Assembly (NCBI RefSeq): GCF_022414535.1
Contig: NZ_JADWYM010000010.1
Span: 62,001-126,000, forward strand
Reading direction: 5' to 3'
From: Streptomyces sp. MUM 2J
GTDB taxonomy: Bacteria > Actinomycetota > Actinomycetes > Streptomycetales > Streptomycetaceae
Length of the DNA: 64,000 bases
The notes under the pieces are model-generated. The model was not told the origin of the DNA, made no database searches, and saw only the letters and a list, made by a program, of their open reading frames with translations. Shown here piece by piece: positions 54,661 through 63,869 of the stretch (positions within the stretch are counted from its first letter, which is position 1; the number at the start of each line of letters is the position of its first letter). The position numbers were made by a program, and so were the translations under genes.

Positions 54661-54673
54661 GAAGGGGCGCCCT

Positions 54674-55939
54674 GTGACGCAGAGCCCTGCCACTCCCCTC
54701 CCTCCCCCCAAGGAGCGCCGACGCCTGCGCGAGGCCGCCTCACTGACGCAGGATCAGCTCGCGGCGCGCGTGGGGGTCACCCGGAAGACGGTGCGCTCGT
54801 GGGAGTCCGGCCGTACGACGCCGCGGGGCGGCAAGCGGGAGGCGTACGCGGAACTGCTCGCCTCGCTCGGACGGCCGACCGGGGTGACGGTTCCTCAGAC
54901 CTCCGCGGGGAAAACGACCGTGCCCCCCGACGCGGAGCGGACCGGACGTTCGGAGCGGACCGCACGGGCCGCGGAGCCCGGCGCAGGGGCCGCGCCCCTC
55001 CCACCGGAGCCGGAGCTGACCGCAGGAACCGAAACCCTCGTCCGTGCGGCGGGCCGCGACGGCGGAGCCGAGCCTCTCGCGCCGGCGGCGGGGCGGACCG
55101 GCGGCACCGGAATCCCCGCACCCGAGGAGACGGAAGGCTCCAGCCTGACGCCCGCTCAGGCGTTCGACGCCCTCTACGGCTTCTGCTCCCCCGCCCTGGT
55201 CCGGCAGGCCTACCTGCTGACCGGGCGGCGCGAGCTGGCCCGGGAGTCCGTGGAGCGCGCCTTCCAGCTCGCCTGGCAGCGCTGGCCGGAGGTGGCCCGC
55301 GACCGCGACCCGGCCGGCTGGGTGCGGGCGGCGGCGTACGAGTACGCGCTCTCCCCCTGGCACCGGTTCCGCCCCCGCTACCGGCACCCCGAGCCGCCGC
55401 CGGCCGCCCCCGCCGACCGCACACTGCTGGCGGCCCTCCTCGCCCTGCCGCCGTCGTACCGGCGCACGCTGCTGCTGCACGACGGTGTCGGCCTCGGCCT
55501 GCCCGACACGGCGGCGGAGACGGAGGCCAGCAGCCGGGCGGCGGCCCACCGCCTCCTGCACGCCCGCGAGGCCGTCGCCGCGTGCCTGCCGGAGCTGGCC
55601 GACCCCGCCGAGATCCACCGGCGGCTCACGGCGCTGGCCTCCGCGGAGCGGCTGCGCGCGGCCGAACCGCCGGCCGTCCGCACCGACGGCGAACGCCGGG
55701 CCCGCTTCTGGACCCGGACGGCGATCGCCTTCACCGTCACGGTCATCAGCGCCACCGCTCTGACCCTGCACACGGCCCCCACCCGTTACGTGCCGCCGGT
55801 GCCGCCCGGGGAAGCCGTCCGGGGGGTGCCCCCCAGATCGGCGCCGGGACCGCTGTCGGCGGAGGAGCGGTCCCTGCGGTCCAAGCTCAGGGGGGAGCCG
55901 GCCAGCGGCCCCCAGCGCCTGGTCCCCGAGACGCGCTAG
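54674..55939 (+). CDS. XRE HTH - sigma-70-like - transmembrane fusion protein
   Basis: A 421-aa protein with unusual order. Residues 12-66 are an XRE helix-turn-helix (RRRLREAASLTQDQLAARVG, VTRKTVRSWESGRTTPRGGK). A low-complexity linker runs to 155. Residues 160-232 resemble ECF sigma region 2 (AFDALYGFCSPALVRQAYLL, ESVERAFQLAWQRWPEVARD, DPAGWVRAAAYEYALSPWHR), and 250-310 resemble region 4 (LLALPPSYRRTLLLHDGVGL, TEASSRAAAHRLLHAREAVA). One membrane helix follows at about 347-365 (TRTAIAFTVTVISATALTLH). It could be a membrane-held sigma-like regulator. The GTG at 54674 has AAGGGG 8 bases upstream. Its stop codon is part of a REP-like palindrome. Confidence 0.82.
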   Translation: MTQSPATPLPPPKERRRLREAASLTQDQLAARVGVTRKTVRSWESGRTTPRGGKREAYAELLASLGRPTGVTVPQTSAGKTTVPPDAERTGRSERTARAAEPGAGAAPLPPEPELTAGTETLVRAAGRDGGAEPLAPAAGRTGGTGIPAPEETEGSSLTPAQAFDALYGFCSPALVRQAYLLTGRRELARESVERAFQLAWQRWPEVARDRDPAGWVRAAAYEYALSPWHRFRPRYRHPEPPPAAPADRTLLAALLALPPSYRRTLLLHDGVGLGLPDTAAETEASSRAAAHRLLHAREAVAACLPELADPAEIHRRLTALASAERLRAAEPPAVRTDGERRARFWTRTAIAFTVTVISATALTLHTAPTRYVPPVPPGEAVRGVPPRSAPGPLSAEERSLRSKLRGEPASGPQRLVPETR

Positions 55940-55957
55940 TGCCTGTTGCGGCACTGG
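55936..55957. repeat. shortened REP-like palindrome forming the stop of the XRE-sigma gene
   Basis: CTAGTGCC and GGCACTGG flank TGTTGC. Read in reverse it contains CAGTGCCGCAACAGGCA, the core of the 40-base units at 44896-44975, with the inner half deleted. The TAG at 55937-55939 is the gene's stop. Confidence 0.7.
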
Positions 55958-56106
55958 TGTGCCGGGCGTCCTGCCAACCGCGTGCGGGGAGAGCAGCCAC
56001 GGGACCGCGCCGCCGCCCGGCGAGCCGTCCCGCCGTGGTGTGCGGGGACCCTCTCCCGCCGCCTGCCGCCTGGGCCCCGCCGCCTGACGGCCCGCGCTCG
56101 CGAGAA

Positions 56107-56150
56107 CGCCGGTGGGCCCGTTCCCACTGCGGGGAACGGGCCCACCGGCG
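56107..56150 (-). terminator. terminator of sucC-sucD
   Basis: 19 bases (56107-56125) pair perfectly with 56132-56150 around ACTGCG, 25 bases beyond the sucD stop. The rest of 55940-56106 holds no gene. Confidence 0.9.
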
Positions 56151-56174
56151 GTTGCCGGGACGTCGTCAGCGACG

Positions 56175-57059
56175 TCAGCCGGCCAGGATCTCGCGCGCCA
56201 GCTTCGCCGTCTCGGTCGGGGTCTTGCCCACCTTGACGCCGGCGGCCTCCAGGGCCTCCTTCTTCGCCTGCGCGGTTCCGGACGAGCCGGACACGATCGC
56301 ACCGGCGTGACCCATGGTCTTGCCCTCCGGCGCGGTGAAGCCCGCGACGTAGCCGACGACCGGCTTGGTCACGTTCTCCTTGACGAAGGCCGCGGCCCGC
56401 TCCTCGGCGTCGCCGCCGATCTCGCCGATCATGACGATCAGGTCGGTGTCGGGGTCGTCCTGGAACGCCTTCAGCGCGTCGATGTGGGTGGTGCCGATGA
56501 TCGGGTCACCACCGATGCCGACGCAGGTGGAGAAGCCGATGTCACGCAGCTCGTACATCATCTGGTACGTCAGCGTGCCGGACTTCGAGACCAGGCCGAT
56601 GCGGCCCGGCTTGGTGATGTCGGCCGGGATGATGCCGGCGTTCGACTGACCCGGGGTGATCAGGCCGGGGCAGTTCGGGCCGACGATGCGCGTCTTGTTG
56701 CCCTTCTTGCCGGCGTAGGCCCAGAAGTACGCCGTGTCGTGCACCGCGATGCCCTCGGTGATCACGACGGCCAGCGGGATCTCGGCGTCGATGGCCTCGA
56801 CGACCGCGTCCTTGGTGAACTTCTCCGGGACGAAGATGACCGAGACGTCGGCGCCGGTCTTCTCGATGGCCTCGGCGACGGTGCCGAAGACCGGTACCTC
56901 GTTGCCGTCGAAGTCGACCGTCTGACCCGCCTTGCGCGGGTTCACGCCACCGACGATGTTGGTGCCGGACGCCAGCATGCGGCGGGTGTGCTTCTGACCC
57001 TCCGAGCCGGTCATGCCCTGGACGATGACCTTGGATCCCTTGGTGAGGAAGATAGCCAT
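56175..57059 (-). CDS. sucD: succinyl-CoA synthetase alpha subunit
   Basis: CoA-binding subunit of succinate-CoA ligase (TCA cycle, substrate-level phosphorylation). The Rossmann part has [20 protein letters not shown] (CoA-binding Gly-rich loop), [20 protein letters not shown] and [20 protein letters not shown]. The phosphohistidine is in [20 protein letters not shown]. The length of 294 aa is standard. It starts 21 bases after the sucC stop on the same strand. Confidence 0.97.
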   Translation of the reverse strand: MAIFLTKGSKVIVQGMTGSEGQKHTRRMLASGTNIVGGVNPRKAGQTVDFDGNEVPVFGTVAEAIEKTGADVSVIFVPEKFTKDAVVEAIDAEIPLAVVITEGIAVHDTAYFWAYAGKKGNKTRIVGPNCPGLITPGQSNAGIIPADITKPGRIGLVSKSGTLTYQMMYELRDIGFSTCVGIGGDPIIGTTHIDALKAFQDDPDTDLIVMIGEIGGDAEERAAAFVKENVTKPVVGYVAGFTAPEGKTMGHAGAIVSGSSGTAQAKKEALEAAGVKVGKTPTETAKLAREILAG

Positions 57060-57080
57060 GGTTGTGTGTGACCTCGTCCC

Positions 57081-58262
57081 TTACTTCGCGGCAGCAGCCA
57101 GCTCGGCGGCCTTGTCGGCCGCGCCGTCCATGGTGTCCACACGCTGCACCAGCGGGTGGTTGCGGTCGTCGAGGATCTTGCGGCCCAGCTCGGCGTTGTT
57201 GCCGTCGAGACGGACGACCAGCGGCTTGGTGACCTCTTCGCCCTTGCTCTCCAGGAGCTCCAGGGCCTGCACGATGCCGTTGGCGACGGCGTCGCAGGCG
57301 GTGATGCCGCCGAAGACGTTGACGAAGACGGACTTGACGTCCGGGTCGCCCAGGATGATCTCCAGGCCGTTCGCCATGACCTCGGCGGAGGCACCGCCGC
57401 CGATGTCGAGGAAGTTGGCGGGCTTGACGCCCTTGTGGTTCTCACCGGCGTAGGCGACGACGTCCAGGGTCGACATGACCAGGCCGGCGCCGTTGCCGAT
57501 GATGCCGACCTCGCCGTCGAGCTTCACGTAGTTCAGGCCCTTGGCCTTGGCGGCCGCCTCGAGCGGGTTGGCGGCGGCCTTGTCGTGCAGCTCCTCGAAC
57601 TCCGGGTGGCGGAACTCGGCGTTGTCGTCGAGGGACACCTTGCCGTCGAGGGCGATGACGTCACCGGAGGCGACCTTGGCCAGCGGGTTCACCTCGACCA
57701 GGAGGGCGTCCTCCTTGATGAAGGTGTCCCACAGCCGGACCAGGACGTTGACGACCTTGTCGGCGACCTCGGCCGGGAACCGGGCGGCGGCGACGATCTC
57801 GCGGGCCTTGGCCTCGTCCACGCCGTCGATCGGGTCGATGGGGGTCTTGGCGACGGCCTCCGGACGGGTGGCGGCCACCTCCTCGATCTCCACGCCGCCC
57901 TCGACGGAGGCGATGGAGAGGAAGGTGCGGTTGGCGCGGTCGAGGAGGAAGGAGACGTAGTACTCCTCGACGATCTCCGGAGCGGTCTCGGCGATCATGA
58001 CCTTGTGGACCGTGTGGCCCTTGATGTCCATGCCGAGGATGTCCGTCGCCCGCGCGACGGCCTCGTCCGGGGTGGCGGCCAGCTTCACGCCGCCCGCCTT
58101 GCCACGACCACCGACCTTCACCTGCGCCTTGACGACGGACTTGCCGCCCAGACGCTCCGTGATCTCGCGCGCCGCCTCAGGCGTGTCGATGACTTCACCG
58201 GCCAGCACCGGTACATCGTGCTTGGCGAAGAGGTCCCTCGCCTGGTACTCGAACAGGTCCAC
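57081..58262 (-). CDS. sucC: succinyl-CoA synthetase beta subunit
   Basis: ATP-grasp subunit of succinate-CoA ligase. [20 protein letters not shown] is the usual N-terminus; [20 protein letters not shown] binds nucleotide; [40 protein letters not shown] and [20 protein letters not shown] are further ATP-grasp and interface blocks. The C-terminal flavodoxin-like domain contains [20 protein letters not shown] and [20 protein letters not shown]. The start is GTG; the leader is about 130 bases with a possible promoter at 58397-58425. First gene of sucC-sucD. Confidence 0.97.
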   Translation of the reverse strand: MDLFEYQARDLFAKHDVPVLAGEVIDTPEAAREITERLGGKSVVKAQVKVGGRGKAGGVKLAATPDEAVARATDILGMDIKGHTVHKVMIAETAPEIVEEYYVSFLLDRANRTFLSIASVEGGVEIEEVAATRPEAVAKTPIDPIDGVDEAKAREIVAAARFPAEVADKVVNVLVRLWDTFIKEDALLVEVNPLAKVASGDVIALDGKVSLDDNAEFRHPEFEELHDKAAANPLEAAAKAKGLNYVKLDGEVGIIGNGAGLVMSTLDVVAYAGENHKGVKPANFLDIGGGASAEVMANGLEIILGDPDVKSVFVNVFGGITACDAVANGIVQALELLESKGEEVTKPLVVRLDGNNAELGRKILDDRNHPLVQRVDTMDGAADKAAELAAAAK

Positions 58263-58396
58263 GCGCTTCCGTCCCTATCAGTGATCTCGCGGTTCGTTGG
58301 ATGCGTGGGCGTGCCGCGAAGGGCAACGTGACGTCCGCTCTGTGTCACAAGGGAAGCGCACACGGTGTCCGAGCGCGCGGCATGTCCGTCCCGCAG

Positions 58397-58425
58397 GTTA
58401 TCGCCGCCGGGCTGACGTCTCTAAA
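58397..58425 (-). promoter_or_regulatory. sucC promoter candidate
   Basis: On the minus strand TTTAGA and GATAAC are 17 bases apart, about 135 bases before the sucC start. Both hexamers match consensus only moderately. Confidence 0.4.
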
Positions 58426-58430
58426 TCGCA

Positions 58431-58444
58431 GCTCACACGTGAGC
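58431..58444. promoter_or_regulatory. palindrome upstream of the sucC promoter
   Basis: GCTCACACGTGAGC has 6-bp arms with a 2-base centre and lies 6 bases upstream of the candidate -35. A second symmetric pair, GTGAC/GTCAC, lies at 58329-58349 in the leader. Either could bind a TCA-cycle regulator. Confidence 0.4.
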
Positions 58445-58509
58445 GGTGATACCTGTCACATGATGCCGTGAACGGCGCGTCGACGCGACACCACGTGCCG
58501 GCTGAGCAG

Positions 58510-58543
58510 GGCCTCACCGGGTTGAGGCGCACCCGGTGAGGCC
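58510..58543 (-). terminator. terminator between the vWA operon and sucC
   Basis: GGCCTCACCGGGT and its complement form a 13-bp stem around TGAGGCGC. On the minus strand it lies 253 bases past the vWA stop and would insulate sucC from read-through. The DNA between 58544 and 58795 shows no supported gene. Confidence 0.65.
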
Positions 58544-58795
58544 TTCGCGCACGGCCCGGGACGGCCGTGTGCCGACGAGGACCCGGGCAGGGCGGGTCCC
58601 CACCCCGACGGGGACCGGGCGGCCCCGACGTCGCCGACGCCGGGGCCCCCGACGAACCGGTACGACGGGCCGCGGGTCCGGTCCCGGAGCCCCGGGGCGG
58701 CAGGGCGGCGGGTCTCCGGTCGTCACTCGTCGCCCACGGCTTGTCGCCGGTCGCTCGTCACTCGTGGGCCGTCGGCCGCCCGGTCGGCTCTCCTG

Positions 58796-59959
58796 TCACA
58801 GGCTGTCCGGGACCGGCAGCGGGCGCTTCTCGATCGCCGCCGCCATCACCTCCGGGAACAGGTCGGGTGTGCAGGCGAACGCCGGTACGCCCAGGGCTGC
58901 GAGCGCGGCGGCGTGCTCCCGGTCGTAGGCCGGTGCGCCCTCGTCCGACAGCGCGAGCAGCGCCACGAACTGCACTCCCGACGTCTTCATCGCCGCGACC
59001 CGCTTGAGCGTCTCGTCCCGGACACCTCCCTCGTAGAGGTCGCTGATCAGCACGACCACCGTCTCCGCGGGCCGGGTGATCTGCGCCTGGCAGTAGGCGA
59101 GGGCGCGGTTGATGTCGGTGCCGCCGCCGAGCCGGGTACCGAAGAGCACGTCCACCGGGTCGTCGAGCTGGTCGGTGAGATCGACGACGGCCGTGTCGAA
59201 GACGACGAGGCGCGTGCTGACCGACCGCATCGAGGCCAGCACCGCCCCGAAGACCGAGGCGTGGACGACGGACGCCGCCATCGAACCGGACTGGTCGACG
59301 CAGAGCACGATGTCCTTCTTCGCCGACCGGGCGGCCCGCCCGTACCCGATGAGCCGCTCCGGAACGACCGTGCGGTGCTCGGGCAGATAGTGCTTGAGAT
59401 TGGCCGCGACGGTGCGGTTCCAGTCGATGTCGCGATGGCGCGGACGGCTGACGCGGGCGCTGCGGTCGAGGGCGCCGGTGAGGGTGGCCCGGGTGCCGGT
59501 GGCGAGCCGCTTCTCCAGATCCTCGACGACCCTGCGCACGACGGCCCGTGCGGTCTGCCTCGTCGTCTCCGGCATCGCCTTGTTCAGCGACAGCAAGGTG
59601 CCGACCAGGTGCACGTCCGCCTCCACCGCCTGGAGCATCTCCGGTTCCAGCAGCAGTGCCGACAGCCCGAGCCGGTCGATGGCGTCACGCTGCATGACCT
59701 GCACCACGGAGGAGGGGAAGTACGTGCGGATGTCCCCGAGCCAACGGGCCGCGGACGGTGCCGAGGCGCCGAGCCCGGCGGAACGGTCCCCGCCCGTCCG
59801 GGGGCCGTCCCCGTTGCCGTAGAGAGCGGCCAGTGTGCCGTCCAGAGCCCTGTCCCCGCCGGACAGGGCGTGTCCGGTGCCGTCCGCCGTGTCACCGCCG
59901 AGCACCAGCCGCCAGCGCCGCAGGCGCTCCTGCGCCGCGTCGGTCGTCCCGGTCGTCAC
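58796..59959 (-). CDS. von Willebrand factor A domain protein of the MoxR/DUF5682 module
   Basis: The N-terminal half (1-210) is helical with no known motif (WLGDIRTYFPSSVVQVMQRD, NRTVAANLKHYLPEHRTVVP). The C-terminal vWA domain has a full MIDAS site: DIVLCVDQSGSMAAS (DxSxS at 222-226), the Thr in RLGGGTDINRALAYCQ and the Asp in VVVLISDLYEGG. MoxR ATPases and vWA proteins act as pairs, the ATPase remodelling or loading the metal-binding partner. The GTG start overlaps the DUF5682 stop (GTGA). Last gene of the operon. The family is seen in bacterial conflict or stress modules; its target is not known. Confidence 0.9.
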   Translation of the reverse strand: MTTGTTDAAQERLRRWRLVLGGDTADGTGHALSGGDRALDGTLAALYGNGDGPRTGGDRSAGLGASAPSAARWLGDIRTYFPSSVVQVMQRDAIDRLGLSALLLEPEMLQAVEADVHLVGTLLSLNKAMPETTRQTARAVVRRVVEDLEKRLATGTRATLTGALDRSARVSRPRHRDIDWNRTVAANLKHYLPEHRTVVPERLIGYGRAARSAKKDIVLCVDQSGSMAASVVHASVFGAVLASMRSVSTRLVVFDTAVVDLTDQLDDPVDVLFGTRLGGGTDINRALAYCQAQITRPAETVVVLISDLYEGGVRDETLKRVAAMKTSGVQFVALLALSDEGAPAYDREHAAALAALGVPAFACTPDLFPEVMAAAIEKRPLPVPDSL

Positions 59960-62394
59960 GTCCCCACCCCCACCAGGCCGGTGTCTCGGCCGTCCCGGTC
60001 CCCGTGCACGGCACCGTCCAGTCCCAGCAGCAGCCGGGCCACCGGCACCACGGCATCCGCGCGCCCGTCGTCGAGGCCGGCCGCGAAGCCCGGCAGTCCG
60101 GCCCGGACGGCGCGCACCGTGCCGGGCCGTCGCTCCGGTCCGCGCCGGGCCAGTTCGCCGAGGGTGCGGCGCACACCCGGTGCGTACGCCGCGAACGTCC
60201 TCCGCAGCAGCGGCAGTACGTCGGTGAACGCCTGCGCCGGCACCCCGGTGAGCCAGCCGTCCACCAGGGCGAGCAGCCGCTCGTCGTGCACGAGGAGCAT
60301 CCCGCTGCCCCCGCCGCCGACGAACCCCTCGATCCAGGCGGCGGCGTCCTGCGGTGGCGTCCCGGGCGACAGCGCGAGCCCCATCAGCCGCGCCGCCTCG
60401 TCCTGCTCCATGAGCCCGTCGTCCAGCAGCAGCCGCGCGGCGCGCCCCCGGACCTGGCCGGGCACCGCGTCCCGCGTGGACAGCACCCGCAGCACCGCCT
60501 GCCAGCGGGGCCGCAGACCGTCGCCGGGCCGTGCCGCCCGGCCGGCGGGGGCGTCCGTGGCGTCCGCGAGCAGCCCCACCGCCCCGTGCACCGCGTCCAT
60601 CCGGCGCCGCATCCCGTCGGCGGCGTCCGGGGCGAGGGCGGCGCAGGCGGGGGGCAGGCCGACGAAGACCCGGTCGGCCAGGCCCACCGCGACCTCGGCG
60701 AGCGCTCCGGTGTCGGTGCCGCGCACGTCGCCGTAGCGCAGGGAACGGACCAGGGCGGGCAGGGCCTGGGTGAGGCGGCCGACGTCCGCCTCGAGCGCGG
60801 CCCGGTCGGCCAGTGCCCGCATCACCGCGGGCAGCGCGTCCGTCAGGCCGGCCAGCAGGCAGTGCTCGGCCAGCGCGGTGACCTCCGCCAGGACCTGGGC
60901 GGCCGTCGCGTCCGCCTCCGCCTTGCCGGTCGCGGCGGCGATCACGGTCGTCCCCCACACCCCCGCCTCGGCGACTCGGACCGACAGCTCCGGCTGCCAG
61001 CGCAGCCGCCAGGTCTCCCGGAACGTGCCGGTGCCGACGCGTGAGGCGGCCGGCTCGCCCCAGTCGACGCCCAGCAGCCGAAGCCGGTGCAGCAGCCTGC
61101 TGCGCTCGGCGTCGGTGTCCTTGCGCAGGTCGAGTTCCAGCTCCCGGTCCGCGGCCTCGGGTCTGAGCCGCAGCCGCCGTTGCAGCCGGTCGAGGTCCCG
61201 CTGGAGCGGCACGGCCGGGGCCGCCCGCGGCACCTCGCCCAGGTCCTCGCCGACCACGAGCCGGTCGTGCACCAGGGCGAGCGGGACGTCCGAGCCGTCG
61301 CACATCACCGCCCGCGCGGCGTCGGTCGTCTCGCGCAGCCCGGGCAGGGGCCGCCCGCGCAGCGCGGCGAGGGTGTCCGCCAGCCGCACCGCCTCGATCA
61401 CGTGCGCGGGCGAGACGATCCGGTCCTCCTCCCGCAGCAGCCCCGCCACCCTGGTCAGCCATCGCTCGACCGGCCGGTCGGGGGCGGCGAAGAGGTGTCC
61501 GTACCAGCCGGGCGCGTCGACGCCCGCGCCGTACCCGCCGGTCCGGGCCAGTCTGCGGTGCGTCCACGGCACCCAGGTGAGGTCCGCCCTGACCTTGGGC
61601 AGCCCCTTGAGCAGCGCCCGGTCGGCGGCGACGGCCGACGGCCGCCGCAGGGCGGGGACGTGCCAGGCCCCGCAGACCACGGCCACGTCGTCGCCGGTCT
61701 CGCGCCGGGCGGCGCGCAGCCGGAGGCGCATGTGCGCCTCCCGCACGAGGTCCCGGTCGGGTCCGCCGCCGTACGCCTCCCGCAGCGTGGTCATGGCCTC
61801 CTCCAGGGCCGCGAACGGGGCGAAAGCGTCGTCCCCGTCCGCGCCCCGGTGCTCGACGGCGTCCTCCCACCAGCGCTCGGGGTCGTCGTACCCGGCCGTG
61901 TCGGCGAGGACGGCGAGCGGATCGACCCGCACGTCGGCGGAGGCAGGCTGCTCCTGCGTGTCCTGCCCCGCCGCTCTGCCGGCCGCCGCGTCACCGGCGT
62001 CGCCGCGCGGGCCGGTGGTGGCAGTGGTGGCGGTGGTGGCGCGCTCCCAGGCAAGGGTGTGCGCGGCCGGGAGGTCGATGAAGTGGACCGGGACCTCGTG
62101 CTCCAGGGCCCAGCGAAGGGCGACCCACTCCGGGGAGAACGCGGCCAGCGGCCAGAACGCCGGGCGGCCGGGCTCGTCCACGGCATGGGCGAGCAGGGCG
62201 ACCGGCGGACGCATGTCCGCGTCCGCAGCCAGCGGGATAAGCGGGTCCGCCTCGGGCGGACCCTCGATCAGCACGACCCGCGGCCGGGCCGCCTCCAGCG
62301 CCGCGCGGACCGCGCGGGCCGACCCGGGCCCGTGGTGCCGCACCCCGAGCAGCCACGGCCCGCCCCCTCCCGCGGTCGCCGCGTCCCCCGTCAT
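59956..62394 (-). CDS. DUF5682 family protein, 812 aa
   Basis: A large soluble protein. The N-terminus GPWLLGVRHHGPGSARAVRA, then RPRVVLIEGPPEADPLIPLA, and later VAVVCGAWHVPALRRP and TWVPWTHRRLARTGGYGAGV, match the DUF5682 family. The HHGPGS and EGPP stretches recall TraB/erythromycin-esterase-like folds with a buried catalytic cluster, which is inference. A long helical C-terminal half (about 400-812) contains Leu-rich repeats of helices. It is found with MoxR, vWA, DUF5691 and SWIM proteins. The ATG at 62394 has GGAGGGGG upstream and overlaps the stop of the small ORF before it; its own stop overlaps the vWA start. Confidence 0.88.
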   Translation of the reverse strand: MTGDAATAGGGGPWLLGVRHHGPGSARAVRAALEAARPRVVLIEGPPEADPLIPLAADADMRPPVALLAHAVDEPGRPAFWPLAAFSPEWVALRWALEHEVPVHFIDLPAAHTLAWERATTATTATTGPRGDAGDAAAGRAAGQDTQEQPASADVRVDPLAVLADTAGYDDPERWWEDAVEHRGADGDDAFAPFAALEEAMTTLREAYGGGPDRDLVREAHMRLRLRAARRETGDDVAVVCGAWHVPALRRPSAVAADRALLKGLPKVRADLTWVPWTHRRLARTGGYGAGVDAPGWYGHLFAAPDRPVERWLTRVAGLLREEDRIVSPAHVIEAVRLADTLAALRGRPLPGLRETTDAARAVMCDGSDVPLALVHDRLVVGEDLGEVPRAAPAVPLQRDLDRLQRRLRLRPEAADRELELDLRKDTDAERSRLLHRLRLLGVDWGEPAASRVGTGTFRETWRLRWQPELSVRVAEAGVWGTTVIAAATGKAEADATAAQVLAEVTALAEHCLLAGLTDALPAVMRALADRAALEADVGRLTQALPALVRSLRYGDVRGTDTGALAEVAVGLADRVFVGLPPACAALAPDAADGMRRRMDAVHGAVGLLADATDAPAGRAARPGDGLRPRWQAVLRVLSTRDAVPGQVRGRAARLLLDDGLMEQDEAARLMGLALSPGTPPQDAAAWIEGFVGGGGSGMLLVHDERLLALVDGWLTGVPAQAFTDVLPLLRRTFAAYAPGVRRTLGELARRGPERRPGTVRAVRAGLPGFAAGLDDGRADAVVPVARLLLGLDGAVHGDRDGRDTGLVGVGT

Positions 62395-62552
62395 TCCGTC
62401 CCCCTCCGCTTCCGGGGCCAGGCGGTGTCGTCGTCGCCCGGCGTCGCCGTCGGCGCTTCGGGCCGCCCCGCCCCCACCCGGCTGCCCGCGGCCGCCCGGC
62501 CCGGTTTGCCCCCGGTCTGCAACGGCTCCCGGCCCCCGCGCCCGGCGGTCAC
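62391..62552 (-). CDS. 53-codon ORF overlapping both MoxR and DUF5682 genes
   Basis: A GTG (62550-62552) overlaps the MoxR stop as GTGA, and the stop TGA (62391-62393) overlaps the DUF5682 ATG as ATGA. The frame exactly fills the 154-base gap. The product is basic and disordered (GREPLQTGGKPGRAAAGSRV, then TATPGDDDTAWPRKRRGTE) and matches nothing I know. Double coupling argues that ribosomes pass through it, keeping MoxR and DUF5682 in step. It may work as a translational bridge rather than a functional peptide. Confidence 0.45.
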   Translation of the reverse strand: MTAGRGGREPLQTGGKPGRAAAGSRVGAGRPEAPTATPGDDDTAWPRKRRGTE

Positions 62553-63688
62553 GCGCCCACCTCCCGGCACGCGCGGTAGAAATCGCTCCAGCCGTCGCGC
62601 TCGCGGACAACTGACTCCAGATACTCCCGCCACACCACCCGGTCGGAGGCCGGATCGCGGACCACGGCGCCGAGGATGCCCGCGGCGACGTCCGACGGCC
62701 GCAGGACGCCGTCGCCGAAGTGCGCGGCCAGCGCGAGCCCACCGGTGACGACGGAGATCGCCTCCGCGGTGGACAGCGTGCCGCTGGGCGACTTCACCTT
62801 GGTCCGGCCGTCGGTGGTGATCCCGTCACGCAGCTCGCGGAAGACGGTGACGACACGGCGGATCTCGTCGATGCCGTCGGGCACGGACGGCAGGTCGAGC
62901 GACCGGCCGATCTGGTCGACGCGCCGCGAGACGATGTCGACCTCCGACTCGACGCTCGCCGGCAGCGGCAGCACCACCGTGTTGAAGCGGCGGCGCAGGG
63001 CGCTGGACAGGTCGTTGACGCCCCGGTCGCGGTCGTTGGCCGTGGCGATGAGGTTGAAGCCGCGCACGGCCTGGACCTCCTGCCCCAGCTCCGGGATCGG
63101 CAGGGTCTTCTCCGACAGGATCGTGATGAGGGTGTCCTGCACGTCGGCCGGGATGCGGGTCAGTTCCTCGACACGCGCGGTCGTGCCCTCGGCCATGGCC
63201 CGCATGACGGGGCTGGGCACGAGCGCGTCGCGGCTGGGGCCGTGGGCGAGCAACTGCGCGTAGTTCCAGCCGTAGCGGATCGCCTCCTCCGGCGTGCCGG
63301 CCGTGCCCTGCACGAGCAGCGTGGAGTCGCCGCTGACCGCGGCGGCCAGGTGCTCCGACACCCAGGTCTTCGCGGTGCCGGGCACGCCGAGCAGCAGGAG
63401 GGCGCGGTCGGTGGCGAGCGTCGTGACGGCGACCTCGACGACGCGGCGCGGGCCCACGTACTTCGGTGTGATCACCGTGCCGTCGGGCAGCGTTCCGCCG
63501 AGCAGGTAGGTCGCCACCGCCCACGGCGACAGCTGCCAGCGGGCCGGGCGCGGACGGTCGTCCTGCGCGGCCAGCGCGGCGAGTTCGTGGGCGAAGGCCG
63601 TCTCGGCGTGTGGCCGCAGGGCCTGCGCGGTCGGCGCGGGCCCTGTCCCGCCCGGCGCGGTGGCCGTCGTCTCCACGGACACAGACAT
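62549..63688 (-). CDS. MoxR-family AAA+ ATPase
   Basis: AAA+ ATPase of 379 aa. Walker A is LLLGVPGTAKTWVSEHLAAA (about residues 99-118, GxxGTAKT), and the Walker B region is TARVEELTRIPADVQDTLIT with the paired Glu typical of MoxR. Sensor 1 is FNLIATANDRDRGVNDLSSA and the Arg finger LRRRFN. The loop AGTPEEAIRYGWNYAQLLAH is specific to the variant that occurs with DUF5682 and vWA partners. The ATG at 63688 follows GGAGGGGGAC. It is the first gene of the operon and is divergent from the SWIM gene, with 181 bases between starts. Confidence 0.92.
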   Translation of the reverse strand: MSVSVETTATAPGGTGPAPTAQALRPHAETAFAHELAALAAQDDRPRPARWQLSPWAVATYLLGGTLPDGTVITPKYVGPRRVVEVAVTTLATDRALLLLGVPGTAKTWVSEHLAAAVSGDSTLLVQGTAGTPEEAIRYGWNYAQLLAHGPSRDALVPSPVMRAMAEGTTARVEELTRIPADVQDTLITILSEKTLPIPELGQEVQAVRGFNLIATANDRDRGVNDLSSALRRRFNTVVLPLPASVESEVDIVSRRVDQIGRSLDLPSVPDGIDEIRRVVTVFRELRDGITTDGRTKVKSPSGTLSTAEAISVVTGGLALAAHFGDGVLRPSDVAAGILGAVVRDPASDRVVWREYLESVVRERDGWSDFYRACREVGA

Positions 63689-63869
63689 GGCGAAGTCCCC
63701 CTCCGGCTCGTCCGGTTCGAATCTGCCTCCACCGTGCACCACACCACTGACAATCGGCTCCGACCTGTGGGAACGCCCTCCCGGTGAGGCTTGCGGACCG
63801 GCGCCGGGGGCCCGTTGGGCAGGGCCACGTCCGGTCTCGATGTCAGTGGGGGGACCTACCGTCGGGTTC

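Noticed and set aside
53051..54673. Long upstream extension of the XRE-sigma frame
   Set aside because: It overlaps the PerM-like gene in antisense and has no protein-like order; the GTG at 54674 has a ribosome site.
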